Shown: positions 7,982 through 17,590 of the stretch, piece by piece
How positions within the stretch are numbered: the stretch's first letter is position 1
Layout of the letters: every line of letters begins with the position of its first letter
Program-made: the position numbers and the translations under genes
Notes under the pieces: generated by a model
What the model was told of the DNA's origin: nothing
Seen by the model: only the letters and a program-made list of their open reading frames with translations
The model's database searches: none
NCBI GenBank assembly: GCA_963730225.1
Contig: CAVSQX010000001.1
Location: 248,001 to 312,000, forward strand
Reading direction: 5' to 3'
From: CAVSQX01 sp963730225
GTDB lineage: Bacteria; Planctomycetota; Phycisphaerae; Tepidisphaerales; Tepidisphaeraceae
Length of the DNA: 64,000 nucleotides

Positions 7982-10285
7982 CTAATCGCGCCGTGGCCCG
8001 CGATCGCCGCCTCGGCCACGGCCGCCGCCTCCGCCTCCGCCTCCCCCGCGCGGACCGCGATCGCCGCCGCGATGGCCTTCGCCGCGGCCGCGGTCGTAGC
8101 CGCGGTCGGAATCATCGCGAGAACCGTCTTCGCGCCCGGCCGCCGCGCCGACCGGATCGGGATCGGTTTCGCCAAGCTCCTTCATCGCAGCCTTTCGGCT
8201 CAACTTGATGCGGCCTTGATCGTCGATCAATAAAACTTTCACCTTGATTTCATCGCCCATGTTGACGACATCCGTGACGCGCTCGACATATTTGTCGCTC
8301 AGTTCCGAAACGTGGCACAGGCCATCGGTGTCAGGAGCGATCTCGACGAACGCGCCGAAATCCTTGATGCTCACCACCCGGCCGGAATAAATCTTTCCGA
8401 CTTTCACCTCGGCGGTCATCGCTTCGACGATGTCGCGGGCGCGCTCTGCGCCGGCGGCGTCGGTGCTGGAGATGTAAACGGTGCCGTCGTCTTCGATGTC
8501 GATGTTGGTGCCCGTCTCTTCCTGAAGCTTCTTGATATTCTTCCCGGCCGGCCCGATCAGCTTGCCGATCTTCTCCGGATCGATCTTCACCGTCAGCAGG
8601 CGCGGCGCCCACTGGCTGATGGCGGGCCGGGGCTCGGGCAGCGTCGCGGCCATGATGTCGAGAATCTTCAGCCGGGCCGCCTTGGCTCGATGCAGCGTGT
8701 CGCGAATGATTTTGTAATCGATCCCTTCGATCTTGATGTCGAGTTGGATGGCGGTGATGCCTTCACGAGTGCCGCAGACTTTGAAATCCATATCGCCGAA
8801 ATGATCCTCCTCGCCGATGATGTCGGTCAGCAATTCCTGCCGCCCGCCGTCTTTCACGAGTCCGACGGAAATGCCGGCCACGGGCCGGCTGATCGGCACA
8901 CCGGCGTCCATCAGGGCGAGCGTTCCGCCGCAACTGCTGGCCATCGAGCTGGAGCCGTTGGATTCGAGAATGTCGCTGATGATGCGAACGGTGTAGGGGA
9001 ATTTATCGACGCCGGGAAGCACGGCCATGAGGCTGCGTTCGGCCAGCGCGCCGTGGCCGATCTCGCGGCGGCCGGGGCCGCGGATGGGGCGAACTTCCCC
9101 GACGCTGTAGCTGGGGAAATTGTAGTGCAGCATGAATTTCTGGCTGTATTCCTCGATCAGCCCGTCGACGAGTTGCTCGTCGCTGCTGGTGCCGAGGGTG
9201 ACGGTGCACATCGATTGCGTTTCGCCACGGCTGAAGACGGCCGAGCCGTGCACGCGCGGCAGCACGCCGACCGAGCAGGAAATCGGACGGATTTCGTCGA
9301 ACCGCCGGCCGTCGGGACGCACGCCGGCGAGAATCGCTTCTCGGGTGACTTGTTCTTCGACTTCGACAAACACCGCGCGAATCTGCTTGGCGCGATCCTT
9401 CTGTGCGGCGATCGCGCCGTAGGAAGCGCTCATATCGGTGATCGGCGGAGCCATCTCGGCCAGCAGATCGGCCAGAATCTGCTTGATGGCATCCGCCCGG
9501 TCGGATTTGCCGGCTTTGCCTTTGACTTCGCGGATTTTGTCGGTGACGCGGGCGCGGATGGCATCGACAAAACCGGGATCGGGATGCTTGATGTCGCCGA
9601 CTTTTTCCCGGGCGGCTTTTTGCTGAAGCTCCTCGATCGCGCCGACGATTTCGATCACGGCTCGATGGCCGAACTCGATGGCGTCGGCGACATCGTCCTC
9701 GCCGACTTCGCGGGCGCCGATCTCGATCATGTTCACCGCGTTGCGGGTTCCGGCCACGACCAGATCGAAATCGCTGAATTCAAGCTGCTCGACGGTGGGG
9801 AAGAGGATCAGTTCGCCGTTCACCCGGCCGACGCGGGCGTGGGCGATCGGGGCGGTGAAGGGAATGTCGCTGATGGCCAGTGCCGCGCTGGCGGCGACTC
9901 CGCTGAAGACATCGGGATCGTTCTGCCCGTCGAACGCCAGGACGTTCAATTGAATCTGCACTTCGTCCATGAATCCCTTGGGAAACAGCGGGCGAAGCGG
10001 ACGGTCGATCAGGCGGGCGGTCAGAATTTCCTTGGTGGTGGGGCGGCCTTCGCGCTTCATGAACCCACCGGGGAATTTCCCGGCGGCGGCACGGCGCTCG
10101 CGGTAATCCACCTGGAGCGGGAAAAAGTCGATGCCCTCGCGGGGAGCGGCACGAACGACAGCGCCGAACACAACCGTGTCGGCGTATTGAACGGTCACCG
10201 ACCCGTCGGCGAGCTTGGCGTAGGTGCCGGTTTCAATGGATAGAGTACGTCCGCCGATTTGGCGCTGAACTTGAATGGCTTGCAT
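7982..10285 (-). CDS. pnp: Polyribonucleotide nucleotidyltransferase (PNPase)
   Basis: 3'-5' phosphorolytic exoribonuclease of mRNA decay. The 767-residue product has two RNase PH domains, the central helical domain, a KH domain (KIGKLIGPAGKNIKKLQEE) and an S1 domain (GKIYSGRVVSIKDFGAFVEI). ATG 10285 is the start, because MQAIQVQRQIGGRTL matches the family N-terminus. After S1 comes a tail unusual for PNPase: about 35 residues of RGG/GGR-type sequence (HRGGDRGPRGGGGGGGGG then RGRGGDRGPRRD), suggesting an added low-complexity RNA-binding tail. The gene follows rpsO as in many bacteria. Confidence 0.95.
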   Translation of the reverse strand: MQAIQVQRQIGGRTLSIETGTYAKLADGSVTVQYADTVVFGAVVRAAPREGIDFFPLQVDYRERRAAAGKFPGGFMKREGRPTTKEILTARLIDRPLRPLFPKGFMDEVQIQLNVLAFDGQNDPDVFSGVAASAALAISDIPFTAPIAHARVGRVNGELILFPTVEQLEFSDFDLVVAGTRNAVNMIEIGAREVGEDDVADAIEFGHRAVIEIVGAIEELQQKAAREKVGDIKHPDPGFVDAIRARVTDKIREVKGKAGKSDRADAIKQILADLLAEMAPPITDMSASYGAIAAQKDRAKQIRAVFVEVEEQVTREAILAGVRPDGRRFDEIRPISCSVGVLPRVHGSAVFSRGETQSMCTVTLGTSSDEQLVDGLIEEYSQKFMLHYNFPSYSVGEVRPIRGPGRREIGHGALAERSLMAVLPGVDKFPYTVRIISDILESNGSSSMASSCGGTLALMDAGVPISRPVAGISVGLVKDGGRQELLTDIIGEEDHFGDMDFKVCGTREGITAIQLDIKIEGIDYKIIRDTLHRAKAARLKILDIMAATLPEPRPAISQWAPRLLTVKIDPEKIGKLIGPAGKNIKKLQEETGTNIDIEDDGTVYISSTDAAGAERARDIVEAMTAEVKVGKIYSGRVVSIKDFGAFVEIAPDTDGLCHVSELSDKYVERVTDVVNMGDEIKVKVLLIDDQGRIKLSRKAAMKELGETDPDPVGAAAGREDGSRDDSDRGYDRGRGEGHRGGDRGPRGGGGGGGGGRGRGGDRGPRRD

Positions 10286-10328
10286 GTAAAACGGTCCTCG
10301 ATGGCCTTGAATGGATTGGGTCCGTTGG

Positions 10329-10388
10329 CCACAGATGGACAGATCCGGACATGGGAGCAAGCCGATGTGCGGGTGTGTGCATCTGTGG
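10329..10388 (-). promoter_or_regulatory. Long imperfect inverted repeat in rpsO-pnp spacer
   Basis: The 174-base spacer between rpsO and pnp holds a perfect 9-bp stem, CCACAGATG (10329-10337) against CATCTGTGG (10380-10388). The arms continue to match imperfectly inward over about 27 bases (CCACAGATGGACAGATCC against the other arm's CCACAGATGCACACACCC). In enterobacteria the pnp leader carries an RNase III-processed hairpin for autoregulation. A similar role here is inference; it may instead belong to the word-like intergenic repeats of this genome. Confidence 0.5.
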
Positions 10389-10459
10389 CGAGCCGGAGTT
10401 TCTCGATGGCAACCGCAAGGCCAGCGGAGGCGAATCGGGAAGGCCGGGTTTCTACATCA

Positions 10460-10729
10460 CTATTTCCTCAACCCCAGCTTCACGATGATCTGCTGATACC
10501 GGGCCCGGTCTTCGCGGGTCAGGTATTTCAGCAGGCTGTTGCGCTTGCCGACCATCTTCAAAAGCCCGCGGCGGGAGGAATGATCCTTCTTGTGCGTCTT
10601 AAGATGTTCGGTGAGCTCGGTGATGCGCTGGGTCAGAAGCGCAATTTGCACTTCCGGAGAGCCGGTATCGTTCGTGTGAATTCGATAATCTTTTAGAATC
10701 TTGGACTTCGCGTCTGCGGTGATGGACAT
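10460..10729 (-). CDS. rpsO: 30S ribosomal protein S15
   Basis: Small-subunit ribosomal protein that binds the central domain of 16S rRNA. The 89-residue product has the canonical length and sequence: FRIHTNDTGSPEVQ-type opening (YRIHTNDTGSPEVQIALLT), HxxTHKKDHSSRRGLL and the end KLGLRK. The gene starts MSITADAKSKI with an ATG at 10729 and precedes pnp, the widespread rpsO-pnp order. The 134 bases upstream separate it from the PpiD-like gene and contain no further open frame. Confidence 0.97.
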   Translation of the reverse strand: MSITADAKSKILKDYRIHTNDTGSPEVQIALLTQRITELTEHLKTHKKDHSSRRGLLKMVGKRNSLLKYLTREDRARYQQIIVKLGLRK

Positions 10730-10863
10730 TTCGCGTTACTCCTGTAGACACCAGGCGGCCAGCCGCTGAAACGCCAGAGCCGGCCAATCCGGTCATTCCC
10801 CAATCAAATGAGGGGGGACAACACAGGTTAAGGGGCCAAAGGATACGGCCGGCGGGCAATCTG

Positions 10864-12711
10864 TCAACTCTTGCTGGTCTGCGCCTTATAGCCCAGGCGG
10901 GCGACGACCGTGTCATAATCGAGCCATTGCTGCTCGAGTTGTTGCACCACCCTGGTTTTCATCTGCTGCGCCAGGATCGACGAAATCGCGAAAAACGAAT
11001 CCGAATCCCATTGCGCCTCGACTTTCGCCAGCTCAGCCACAAACACCTTGGCGTCCACGGGCACTTCGATCACGTCGATTGGATCGGGATTGGTTGTCGG
11101 ATTGTATCCCGCCAGCAGTTTGAACGAGCGTTCGATGAAATCCGCCTGGCCCTGCGTGCTGAGCGAAATGGCCACCCCAAGATCAGGCGAGCGAAGACTG
11201 AACGGATCGGTTTGAGCGACCGCTCGGCCCGCAGTCTTGGCGGCGTTGGCCAGGCCCTTCTCGTGAGCGGCCGAACGCAACGAATCCGCGGCGGCCTGGG
11301 CAAGCTGGTAGGCGGCCGCCAGGCGCAGATCGGCGTCGATTTTGTCCTTCACCTCCGCCAGATTCGCCGGCGGCTCGGCGGGACGCACGTCGGTCAGCCG
11401 AAAAATGTATGAGTTGCCCAGGCTATCCCGCAGCGGCGCAGCCGGCTGCATCAGGCTGGCCCGGGTCGGATGTGTATCCGCGTCCGGTGGATTCAAATAC
11501 TGGTTGGCCAATTGCATCGCATAATCGGCGAACTGGGTTTGGCCATTGGACGATTCGCCGATCGCCGGCAGCTGGGACAAATCATTCGCGGACAGATAAT
11601 CGCGATTCAATTCTGTCGCATAAATTTTCATTCCAAAACGCGACTGCACCGATTCGGCCAGGTTCGCCAGATAGGCATAAGACGGATAATCCCCTTTTCC
11701 ACCGTTTTGCGTGAAGGTGTGCCAATCGGAGTTTAGCGTCGTGAGGATTTTGCTTTGGACATCAAGCAGGAGCTTGTCGACCAGCGGATCGCGCACGCCG
11801 TGCAGGGCCTGATCGCGCACCTGCTCGTACGGTTTGACCGCCGGCGGCGATGCGGCGGCTTGGGCGCTGGGCTGCGTCGCGGGGAATTGATCCGGATGCT
11901 GCAAGTAAAAAAGCCGCGCCGCCACCTCCCAGTCGTAGGCGGATTTCTGCGCCTCGATCGTCTTCTGGGCTTCATCCCGGCCGATCTTGAAATACTGTAG
12001 CTTCACGCCCTCTTGCAGGTGATATCCAAATCCCATGGGATTGGACGCCGTCGGCTGGCCCGAATCCAGCGCGGCATACTTGTCGAATTGGGCCTGAGCC
12101 TGTTGCGTGGTTGGAGCGGGCGCCTTGGCCAGAAAATCCGAAGCCGGCAGCTCGACCACGTTCAAAACGATCTTCTGAATCTCCTCGGCCAGAATCCGGT
12201 CGCGCTGCGGCTGGCTGATCTTCACATCGCTGGCGATCCGCCCGAAATTCGCCTGAATCAAAAGCAGGTCGGTCAGACCGTCGTGGATGATTTCGTCGAT
12301 CGTCTCGGCGTCGTCGCCGGTGGGGCGTTGGTAGTAATTCGTTTTGAGGGTTTGCAGATCGTCGGGGTTGATGCGCACGCCGGAATTGCGGGCTTCGTGA
12401 CACAGGAGCATGAACAGCTCGGGATGTTCGTGAATCTGCTCGGCCGTTTCCGGGGGCAATAACGCCGGGACGATCGAGTGAAAACCCGTGTCGGTAAGCT
12501 TGCCGACGTACTCGTTCAGGCATCGCCATTCCTGCTGGGATTGAATCAGCTCGGAGCTGTAAACGTCGGTTCCGCCGATTTGACCGATGATGACTTTCCC
12601 CGGCCCATTGGAAGGCCCGCCGCCGCGCCCGCTGGACAGAAACGTCATCATCAGTCCGACCATGAAGACGGCTAGAATTTTCTTATCGTGTTTGCGAACC
12701 CATTTAAGCAT
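10864..12711 (-). CDS. PpiD/SurA-like membrane-anchored chaperone
   Basis: A 615-residue protein with one N-terminal membrane anchor (ILAVFMVGLMMTFLSSG) preceded by a KWVRKHDKK positive patch, then a large periplasmic region beginning IGQIGGTDVYSSELIQSQQ, which is the SurA_N/PpiD pattern (G-x-V-x-E/L...). The C-terminal half (LRDSLGNSYIFRLTDVRPAEPP) resembles the PpiC-associated strand seen in PpiD homologues, but I cannot see a complete parvulin domain with its active-site histidines. Likely a folding factor for exported proteins. ATG 12711 overlaps the TAA of the TPR gene by eight bases. Confidence 0.65.
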   Translation of the reverse strand: MLKWVRKHDKKILAVFMVGLMMTFLSSGRGGGPSNGPGKVIIGQIGGTDVYSSELIQSQQEWRCLNEYVGKLTDTGFHSIVPALLPPETAEQIHEHPELFMLLCHEARNSGVRINPDDLQTLKTNYYQRPTGDDAETIDEIIHDGLTDLLLIQANFGRIASDVKISQPQRDRILAEEIQKIVLNVVELPASDFLAKAPAPTTQQAQAQFDKYAALDSGQPTASNPMGFGYHLQEGVKLQYFKIGRDEAQKTIEAQKSAYDWEVAARLFYLQHPDQFPATQPSAQAAASPPAVKPYEQVRDQALHGVRDPLVDKLLLDVQSKILTTLNSDWHTFTQNGGKGDYPSYAYLANLAESVQSRFGMKIYATELNRDYLSANDLSQLPAIGESSNGQTQFADYAMQLANQYLNPPDADTHPTRASLMQPAAPLRDSLGNSYIFRLTDVRPAEPPANLAEVKDKIDADLRLAAAYQLAQAAADSLRSAAHEKGLANAAKTAGRAVAQTDPFSLRSPDLGVAISLSTQGQADFIERSFKLLAGYNPTTNPDPIDVIEVPVDAKVFVAELAKVEAQWDSDSFFAISSILAQQMKTRVVQQLEQQWLDYDTVVARLGYKAQTSKS

Positions 12712-13774
12712 GATTGGCCAATCGTTCGATCCCGGTGCGGGCCGCGGCGGCCGCAGGCTGACCGGGATAATCCTTGACGATCTGTTGATACACCTGCGCC
12801 GCCTCAGCCGAATTCTTCAGTTCTTCTTCGATCTGCCCAACTCGCAGCAGCGCATCGGAGACATGCGGCTGCCCCGGCACGTCTTTGCCGAAGGTCACCA
12901 CCCGCATGTATGCGATCGCCACATCCTGCAAACCCGCCGCCTCCGATCGGTTCACCAGCCCATCCTGAGCCTGCGCGATTGCCAGCAGGGCGTCGATCTG
13001 CTCGACCGGATCGACGAACAGAGCGCGGTTCTGCTGAATCTCGTTCAGCGCTTTCTGATAATCCCTGGTGTCCAACGCCGTGCGGGCGTTGAGCAGATGG
13101 TAAACCGCCAGATCACCCGGCGTCGCCGCGTTGAGCTTCACCAGTTGCGCCAACGTGGCGTATGTCCAACTGGCGTCTTTCTTCGCTCGATAAATCTGTA
13201 GGGCCAGTTGCAGCAGATCGGCACGCTGCGAATCGGTCAGTGAACTGGACGAAAGAATCTGCGTGAGCTGCTCGACCGACGAATCAAGCGACGTGGAATT
13301 GGCATCGGAAAGCTTCGGCAGCCATTTCCCCGCCTGCGACGGGTCTTTCTGCATCAGGTAAATGTAGGCGCTGACCTGCCCGTCGAAGCGGTTGGTCGCG
13401 GCGGCGGCCGATGCGAGGCGAAGGGCGCTGCGCATTTTCACCCAATCGTTCGAAGAGCTGTGCAGCGCGCCGTTGTAACTGTTGGCCGCATCGCTCAGCT
13501 TTCCGTCGCGAAAACTCTCTTCGGCGGCGTTGAAGGCCGCTTCGCCGTCGATCGCGATCTGCTGGATTTCCGAGGGCAGCTTGGTCGTGGTAATCCCGCC
13601 GCTGCTGACGAAGACGATCTGGTCCGCGTCGATCTCCTGAATCTTCACCCCGTCGGCTTCGATCGGGTTCTTGGCGTTTTGGCCGATCCAGATCGTGTCC
13701 GCCCCCGCGACGGCGCAAACCGACAGCACGATCATGAAATAGCCTGCCACTCTCGACGGTTTCAGCAGTGTCAT
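12704..13774 (-). CDS. Secreted TPR-repeat protein
   Basis: A periplasmic repeat protein with signal peptide (YFMIVLSVCAVAGA) and a short N-terminal beta segment (IQEIDADQIVFVSSGG), followed by helical TPR-like hairpins. The last repeats are clear: SDALLRVGQIEEELKNSAE and AAQVYQQIVKDYPGQPAAAA, the same pattern as YbgF/Tol-Pal or BamD-type repeats. ATG 13774 is preferred over GTG 13783. It overlaps the PpiD-like gene, so both probably act in envelope protein handling; the exact role is unknown. Confidence 0.7.
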   Translation of the reverse strand: MTLLKPSRVAGYFMIVLSVCAVAGADTIWIGQNAKNPIEADGVKIQEIDADQIVFVSSGGITTTKLPSEIQQIAIDGEAAFNAAEESFRDGKLSDAANSYNGALHSSSNDWVKMRSALRLASAAAATNRFDGQVSAYIYLMQKDPSQAGKWLPKLSDANSTSLDSSVEQLTQILSSSSLTDSQRADLLQLALQIYRAKKDASWTYATLAQLVKLNAATPGDLAVYHLLNARTALDTRDYQKALNEIQQNRALFVDPVEQIDALLAIAQAQDGLVNRSEAAGLQDVAIAYMRVVTFGKDVPGQPHVSDALLRVGQIEEELKNSAEAAQVYQQIVKDYPGQPAAAAARTGIERLANHA

Positions 13775-13796
13775 GGATGTCACGGGCGCGGTACAG

Positions 13797-13878
13797 TGCA
13801 GGAGAGGGGAGTCGAACCCCTACACCTTTCGGTACAGGATCCTAAGTCCTGCGCGTCTGCCAATTCCGCCACTCCTGC
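13797..13878 (-). tRNA. tRNA-Leu (anticodon TAG)
   Basis: On the minus strand the 82-base sequence folds into a complete class II tRNA: acceptor GCAGGAG/CTCCTGC, D arm with GGCGGAATTGGCAGACGC, anticodon stem CAGGA/TCCTG around loop CTTAGGA (anticodon TAG, reading CUA codons), a long variable arm TACCGAAAGGTG, and T arm AGGGGTTCGACTCCCCT. The discriminator base is A, and the 3' CCA is not encoded (CTG follows). It lies 18 bases before the TPR gene start used here. Confidence 0.95.
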
Positions 13879-13988
13879 GGCGAATAGGAATTAAAAGGTG
13901 CTAAGATGATGAAGTCAATTTGAGCGGCACGGCCGGGCGCTTGAGTTCGGGGTGCGCATAAGAGGGCCGGTATTCCAGGAGCAGCAGA

Positions 13989-16304
13989 ATGAGACGATGG
14001 CGCGTGTTGATTGGAGCGGTGGTTTCGCTGGGGCTGGTTTCATTGGCGATAGTGATGGCGGCGGCGCGATTTGCGGCGGCACAAACTCAGCCGACCACCG
14101 CGCCCGTTTCATCTCGCTGGCCGATGCCGATTCCCACCCCCGACGGGCAAATCCTCGTTTTTCAGCCGCAGCTCGAGGATTTTCAGGGGAACACCTTAAC
14201 CGCTCACGCCGCCGTCGAAATCACCACGAAAGATCAACCTCAGCCCACCTACGGCGCGATTTGGCTCAAGAGCCGTGTCGCTACCGATCGCGTCGCCCGC
14301 ACCGTGCAGATTCTGGACGTGAACATCACGCAAACCCGCTTCCCCAACGCCGACGCGGCCACCACGCAGAATCTCACTGTTGCGATTCATTCCGCGCTGG
14401 CGGCCAATCCGCCAATACTGTCGCTCGATCAGCTCCTGACCATGCTCGAAACCGTGCAGAAGCAACAGACCGCCGCCGCGAATCTCCAGTCGACGCCGCC
14501 GAAGATTATTTTCCGCGATCATCCGGCGGTGAAAGTGCAGTACGACGGCCAGCCCAAGCTGGTGACGGTGGACAATTCCAAGCTGATGCGCGTCGTCAAC
14601 ACGCCGTTTTTCGTCGTGCTCGATCCCGACAGCAAAACCTACTACCTCAAAGGCGCTGGCCGATGGTTCGCCGCGCCCGATCCGATGGGACCGTTCCAGG
14701 ACGCCAACAAATCTGTGCCGCAGCCCGTGACCGAATTGGCCGATTCCAGCGATTACACCGACCCACAGCATGCCCTGACCGACATTCAGGCCGAGCGCGT
14801 GGAAATCATCACCGCCACCGAGCCGACGGAGCTGATCTGGACCGACGGCCAGCCGCAGATGGCGACGATTTCCGGCACCGATTTGCTCTACGTCAGCAAC
14901 ACCGACGCCGACTGGTTTGTGGAGATCGACAATCAGCAGAATTTTCTGCTGCTTTCGGGGCGATGGTACTCCGCGCCCAATCAAAACGGTCCCTGGACTT
15001 TCGTGCCGCCGGATAAACTGCCGGCTGATTTCGCCAAGATTCCCCCCAACAGCGAAAAGGGCGATGTGCTAGCCCACGTCAGCGGCACGCAAGCGGCGCA
15101 GGATGCGGTCGCCGATTCCGCCATCCCGCAGACCGCGGCTGTCGATCGCAGTCAGTTCGACCAGCCCAACGTCCAATACGACGGCCCCCCGCAGTTTCAG
15201 GCCACCGACGGCGGCGGATGTCAATACGCCATCAACACCTCCAGCGCCGTGATTCAGTGCAACGGGCAATATTACTGCTGCGACAACGGCGTGTGGTATC
15301 AGTCCCCCTCGCCCACGGGCCCATGGGCGCTGTGCACATTCGTCCCGCCCGACATTTATCAGATTCCGCCATCGTGCCCGGTTTATCCGGTGACTTACTG
15401 TTACGTCTACGGCTTCACGCCGCAGTACGTCTACTGCGGGTACTGTCCCGGATATGTCGGTAGCTTCTGCTGCAACGGCGTGATCTGGTTCGGCACCGGA
15501 TATTACTATCATCCCTGGTGGGGCCGTCGCTATTTCCCAAGGCCGTGCACTTTCGGCTTCGCCGCGCACTACAACAGCTACATAGGACACTGGGGTTTCA
15601 ACTTCGGCTTGGCGACCGGCGGTGGTGGGAATTGGATCGGCGTCGGAGCGCACGCCTGGGGACGCGAGAATCCGTGGTTCGGGTTCGGCGGATATCGGCC
15701 CGTAGTCGTGCACAAAGACGTCCATCCCGACATGTTCCGTGCCGCCTATCTGGAACGGATTCATCCCGGAGCGGTCAGTCGTGTCGCCGCCAGCGATTCT
15801 TACCAGCGCAACTTGTACGATAATCGCCACGATGTGCATCGTGAATTGCGGCCGGTCCAAGTGGATGAGCACGCGGAACATCCCGCCGAACCGCCGCACG
15901 AAGGCGACGACGTCTTCACCGATCGCCAGGGAAATGTCTATCGCCGCAACGCCCAGGGCGGCTGGGAAGTGCACGAAAAAGACCAGTGGCGTCCCGGCCC
16001 GACAGTGGTCGAGCCGCATCCCGCTGAGCCGCAGCATGACGAAAATCAGCACGTCCAGGTGGTGCGCCCGCAGCCGCAGGAACCGGCGCGTCCCCAACCC
16101 GATCACAATTTCCAGGAAGTCAACAGAGACTACAATGCCCGGGTGGAAGCGCAGCAGCGGCTGCCGAATTACGAACGGCCGGCGGAGCAGCCGCACGCCG
16201 AGCCCGTGCACTCTGAACCGGCGCACTCCGAACCGGCGCACGTCGAGCCGGAACCTTCGGCGCCGCCTCCGCCTCCGCAGCAGCAAGGAAATCCTCGTCG
16301 TTGA
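13989..16304 (+). CDS. Secreted WY/GPW-repeat protein, carbohydrate-binding V/XII-like
   Basis: A 771-residue exported protein (signal peptide to about residue 31, ending AAAQTQP) of the group often annotated 'carbohydrate-binding family V/XII'. The middle carries three copies of a strand-turn unit: GRWFAAPDPMGPFQ, GRWYSAPNQNGPWTFVPP and GVWYQSPSPTGPWALCTFVPP, each preceded by a V-x-YDGxPxF-like phrase. A Tyr/Cys-rich block follows (YPVTYCYVYGFTPQYVYCGY), then GTGYYYHPWWGRRYFPRP. The C-terminal 200 residues are His/Glu/Pro-rich (EHPAEPPHEGDD; repeats of HSEPA). Probably surface or periplasmic; substrate unknown. It is followed 12 bases later by the thioredoxin-fold gene. Confidence 0.75.
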   Translation: MRRWRVLIGAVVSLGLVSLAIVMAAARFAAAQTQPTTAPVSSRWPMPIPTPDGQILVFQPQLEDFQGNTLTAHAAVEITTKDQPQPTYGAIWLKSRVATDRVARTVQILDVNITQTRFPNADAATTQNLTVAIHSALAANPPILSLDQLLTMLETVQKQQTAAANLQSTPPKIIFRDHPAVKVQYDGQPKLVTVDNSKLMRVVNTPFFVVLDPDSKTYYLKGAGRWFAAPDPMGPFQDANKSVPQPVTELADSSDYTDPQHALTDIQAERVEIITATEPTELIWTDGQPQMATISGTDLLYVSNTDADWFVEIDNQQNFLLLSGRWYSAPNQNGPWTFVPPDKLPADFAKIPPNSEKGDVLAHVSGTQAAQDAVADSAIPQTAAVDRSQFDQPNVQYDGPPQFQATDGGGCQYAINTSSAVIQCNGQYYCCDNGVWYQSPSPTGPWALCTFVPPDIYQIPPSCPVYPVTYCYVYGFTPQYVYCGYCPGYVGSFCCNGVIWFGTGYYYHPWWGRRYFPRPCTFGFAAHYNSYIGHWGFNFGLATGGGGNWIGVGAHAWGRENPWFGFGGYRPVVVHKDVHPDMFRAAYLERIHPGAVSRVAASDSYQRNLYDNRHDVHRELRPVQVDEHAEHPAEPPHEGDDVFTDRQGNVYRRNAQGGWEVHEKDQWRPGPTVVEPHPAEPQHDENQHVQVVRPQPQEPARPQPDHNFQEVNRDYNARVEAQQRLPNYERPAEQPHAEPVHSEPAHSEPAHVEPEPSAPPPPPQQQGNPRR

Positions 16305-16316
16305 AAGGACTCGCTC

Positions 16317-17558
16317 ATGCGTTTGCAAATTCGTTGGTTTTGTTTGCTGGCGTCGGCAACTCTGATGGCCACCGCCGCGCAGGCCGCAGATTTGGCTGGC
16401 CCGACCACCGAACCGTCGCCGCAGGTGGCTGACTTGCTCGGACGGATCGCCTCGGCGTATTCCAATTTGACATCGGGCCAATTCAACGGGCATCTGGTCA
16501 GCAACTTCGACGTCGCCGGACAGCAGGAAAATCATGATCTGCCCTTCAGCAGTTCTTTCCGCGCCCCCAATTTCTTCCAGCATCAAATGCAGGGAGATGT
16601 GCTGCTGGGCTCGACCGGGGCCAAAGTGTACGCCTATCTGCCTGATCGAAATGTCTACTCAATGGCGGATTCACCGACCGCCCGCGGCAGCCTGGGAGAT
16701 TGGCCGCAATTTGTCTCGCAGATTTTGCAGAAGCAGAACCCCGCCTTGCTGCTTGCCCTGACCGCCAATCCTACCGACGCTCTGAAGGATTTGGCCGACG
16801 AGATGACCCGCTTGCCCGACGCCACCGTCAACGGAAGCACCGTAGCTGGGCTGCAATTCAAATTACCCAACGACACGCAGGTGACGATGCTGGCCGACGG
16901 ACGAAGCGGGGCGTTGCGCCAAGTGAAGTTCGATTATCGCCAACTGCTGCAAAACCGCGGCGCGGCGGACGTGAAGTCGGCCGAGGTGACGGTAACCTAC
17001 GACACCTCCGCTGCGGCGCTTCCAAGTAACGCGGCCTTCGCCTGGACCCCGCCCGACGGCGCGGTGTTGGCGTCGGCCGACACTCAGCCCATCGCCGGCG
17101 CCGACGATGCCGCCGGCCCGGCGGCTCCGCTGGTCGGCAAGCCCGCGCCGGATTTCACCCTGGCCGGTTTCGACGGCAAATCGGTCAAACTCTCCAGCTT
17201 GAAGGGATCGGTCGTCGTGCTGGATTTCTGGGCCACCTGGTGCGGGCCGTGCGTCATGTCGTTGCCCAACCTCGATGAGTTATACAAGCAGCAATCGCCG
17301 CACGGCCTCAAGGCGTTCGCCGTGGATCAACAGGAGGACAAGGACACCGTCCAGGCATTCGTGCAGAAGAAGGGACTGACGATTCCGATTCTTCTCGACA
17401 CCCAGGGCAGCGCCGGCAAACTGTACACCGCCGATCAGGGAATTCCGGTGACGATCATCGTCGGCAAAGACGGCCTGGTGAAAAATGCGTTCGTCGGGGT
17501 CGGACCGGATACCGAGGACACCATCAAAGCCGATGTCGCCAAGCTGATGAGTTCATAA
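16317..17558 (+). CDS. DUF2092-like lipoprotein-carrier fold fused to TlpA-type thioredoxin
   Basis: A 413-residue exported protein. After a signal peptide (to about residue 23) comes a 220-residue beta-rich domain like DUF2092/LolA-type sequences (SAYSNLTSGQFNGHLVSNFDV; ALLLALTANPTDALKDLADE). The C-terminal TlpA/ResA-like thioredoxin domain has VGKPAPDFTLAGFDGKSVKL, the redox site WCGPC at 308-312 and the cis-proline segment GIPVTIIV. Expected to reduce or isomerise disulfides in the cell envelope. It follows the WY/GPW gene by 12 bases; the Cys-rich upstream protein could be a client, which is inference. Confidence 0.82.
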   Translation: MRLQIRWFCLLASATLMATAAQAADLAGPTTEPSPQVADLLGRIASAYSNLTSGQFNGHLVSNFDVAGQQENHDLPFSSSFRAPNFFQHQMQGDVLLGSTGAKVYAYLPDRNVYSMADSPTARGSLGDWPQFVSQILQKQNPALLLALTANPTDALKDLADEMTRLPDATVNGSTVAGLQFKLPNDTQVTMLADGRSGALRQVKFDYRQLLQNRGAADVKSAEVTVTYDTSAAALPSNAAFAWTPPDGAVLASADTQPIAGADDAAGPAAPLVGKPAPDFTLAGFDGKSVKLSSLKGSVVVLDFWATWCGPCVMSLPNLDELYKQQSPHGLKAFAVDQQEDKDTVQAFVQKKGLTIPILLDTQGSAGKLYTADQGIPVTIIVGKDGLVKNAFVGVGPDTEDTIKADVAKLMSS

Positions 17559-17560
17559 GA

Positions 17561-17590
17561 AAAAGCCCCGGACGAACTTCCCGGGGCCAC
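17561..17590. terminator. GC-rich hairpin after TlpA-like gene
   Basis: GCCCCGG (17565-17571) pairs with CCGGGGC (17581-17587) around a nine-base loop, directly after the TAA stop at 17558. On the plus strand it is followed by an A-rich rather than T-rich stretch, while on the minus strand it is followed by TTTTTC. It is probably a bidirectional or stem-only terminator separating this pair from gap. Confidence 0.55.

Noticed and set aside
8312..10243. 643-codon plus-strand open frame opposite pnp
   Set aside because: It is the antisense shadow of pnp: the opposite frame has all PNPase motifs, and this one has no start context and unprotein-like composition.
14196..14984. Minus-strand frame opposite the WY/GPW protein
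   Set aside because: Antisense shadow, no recognisable motifs.
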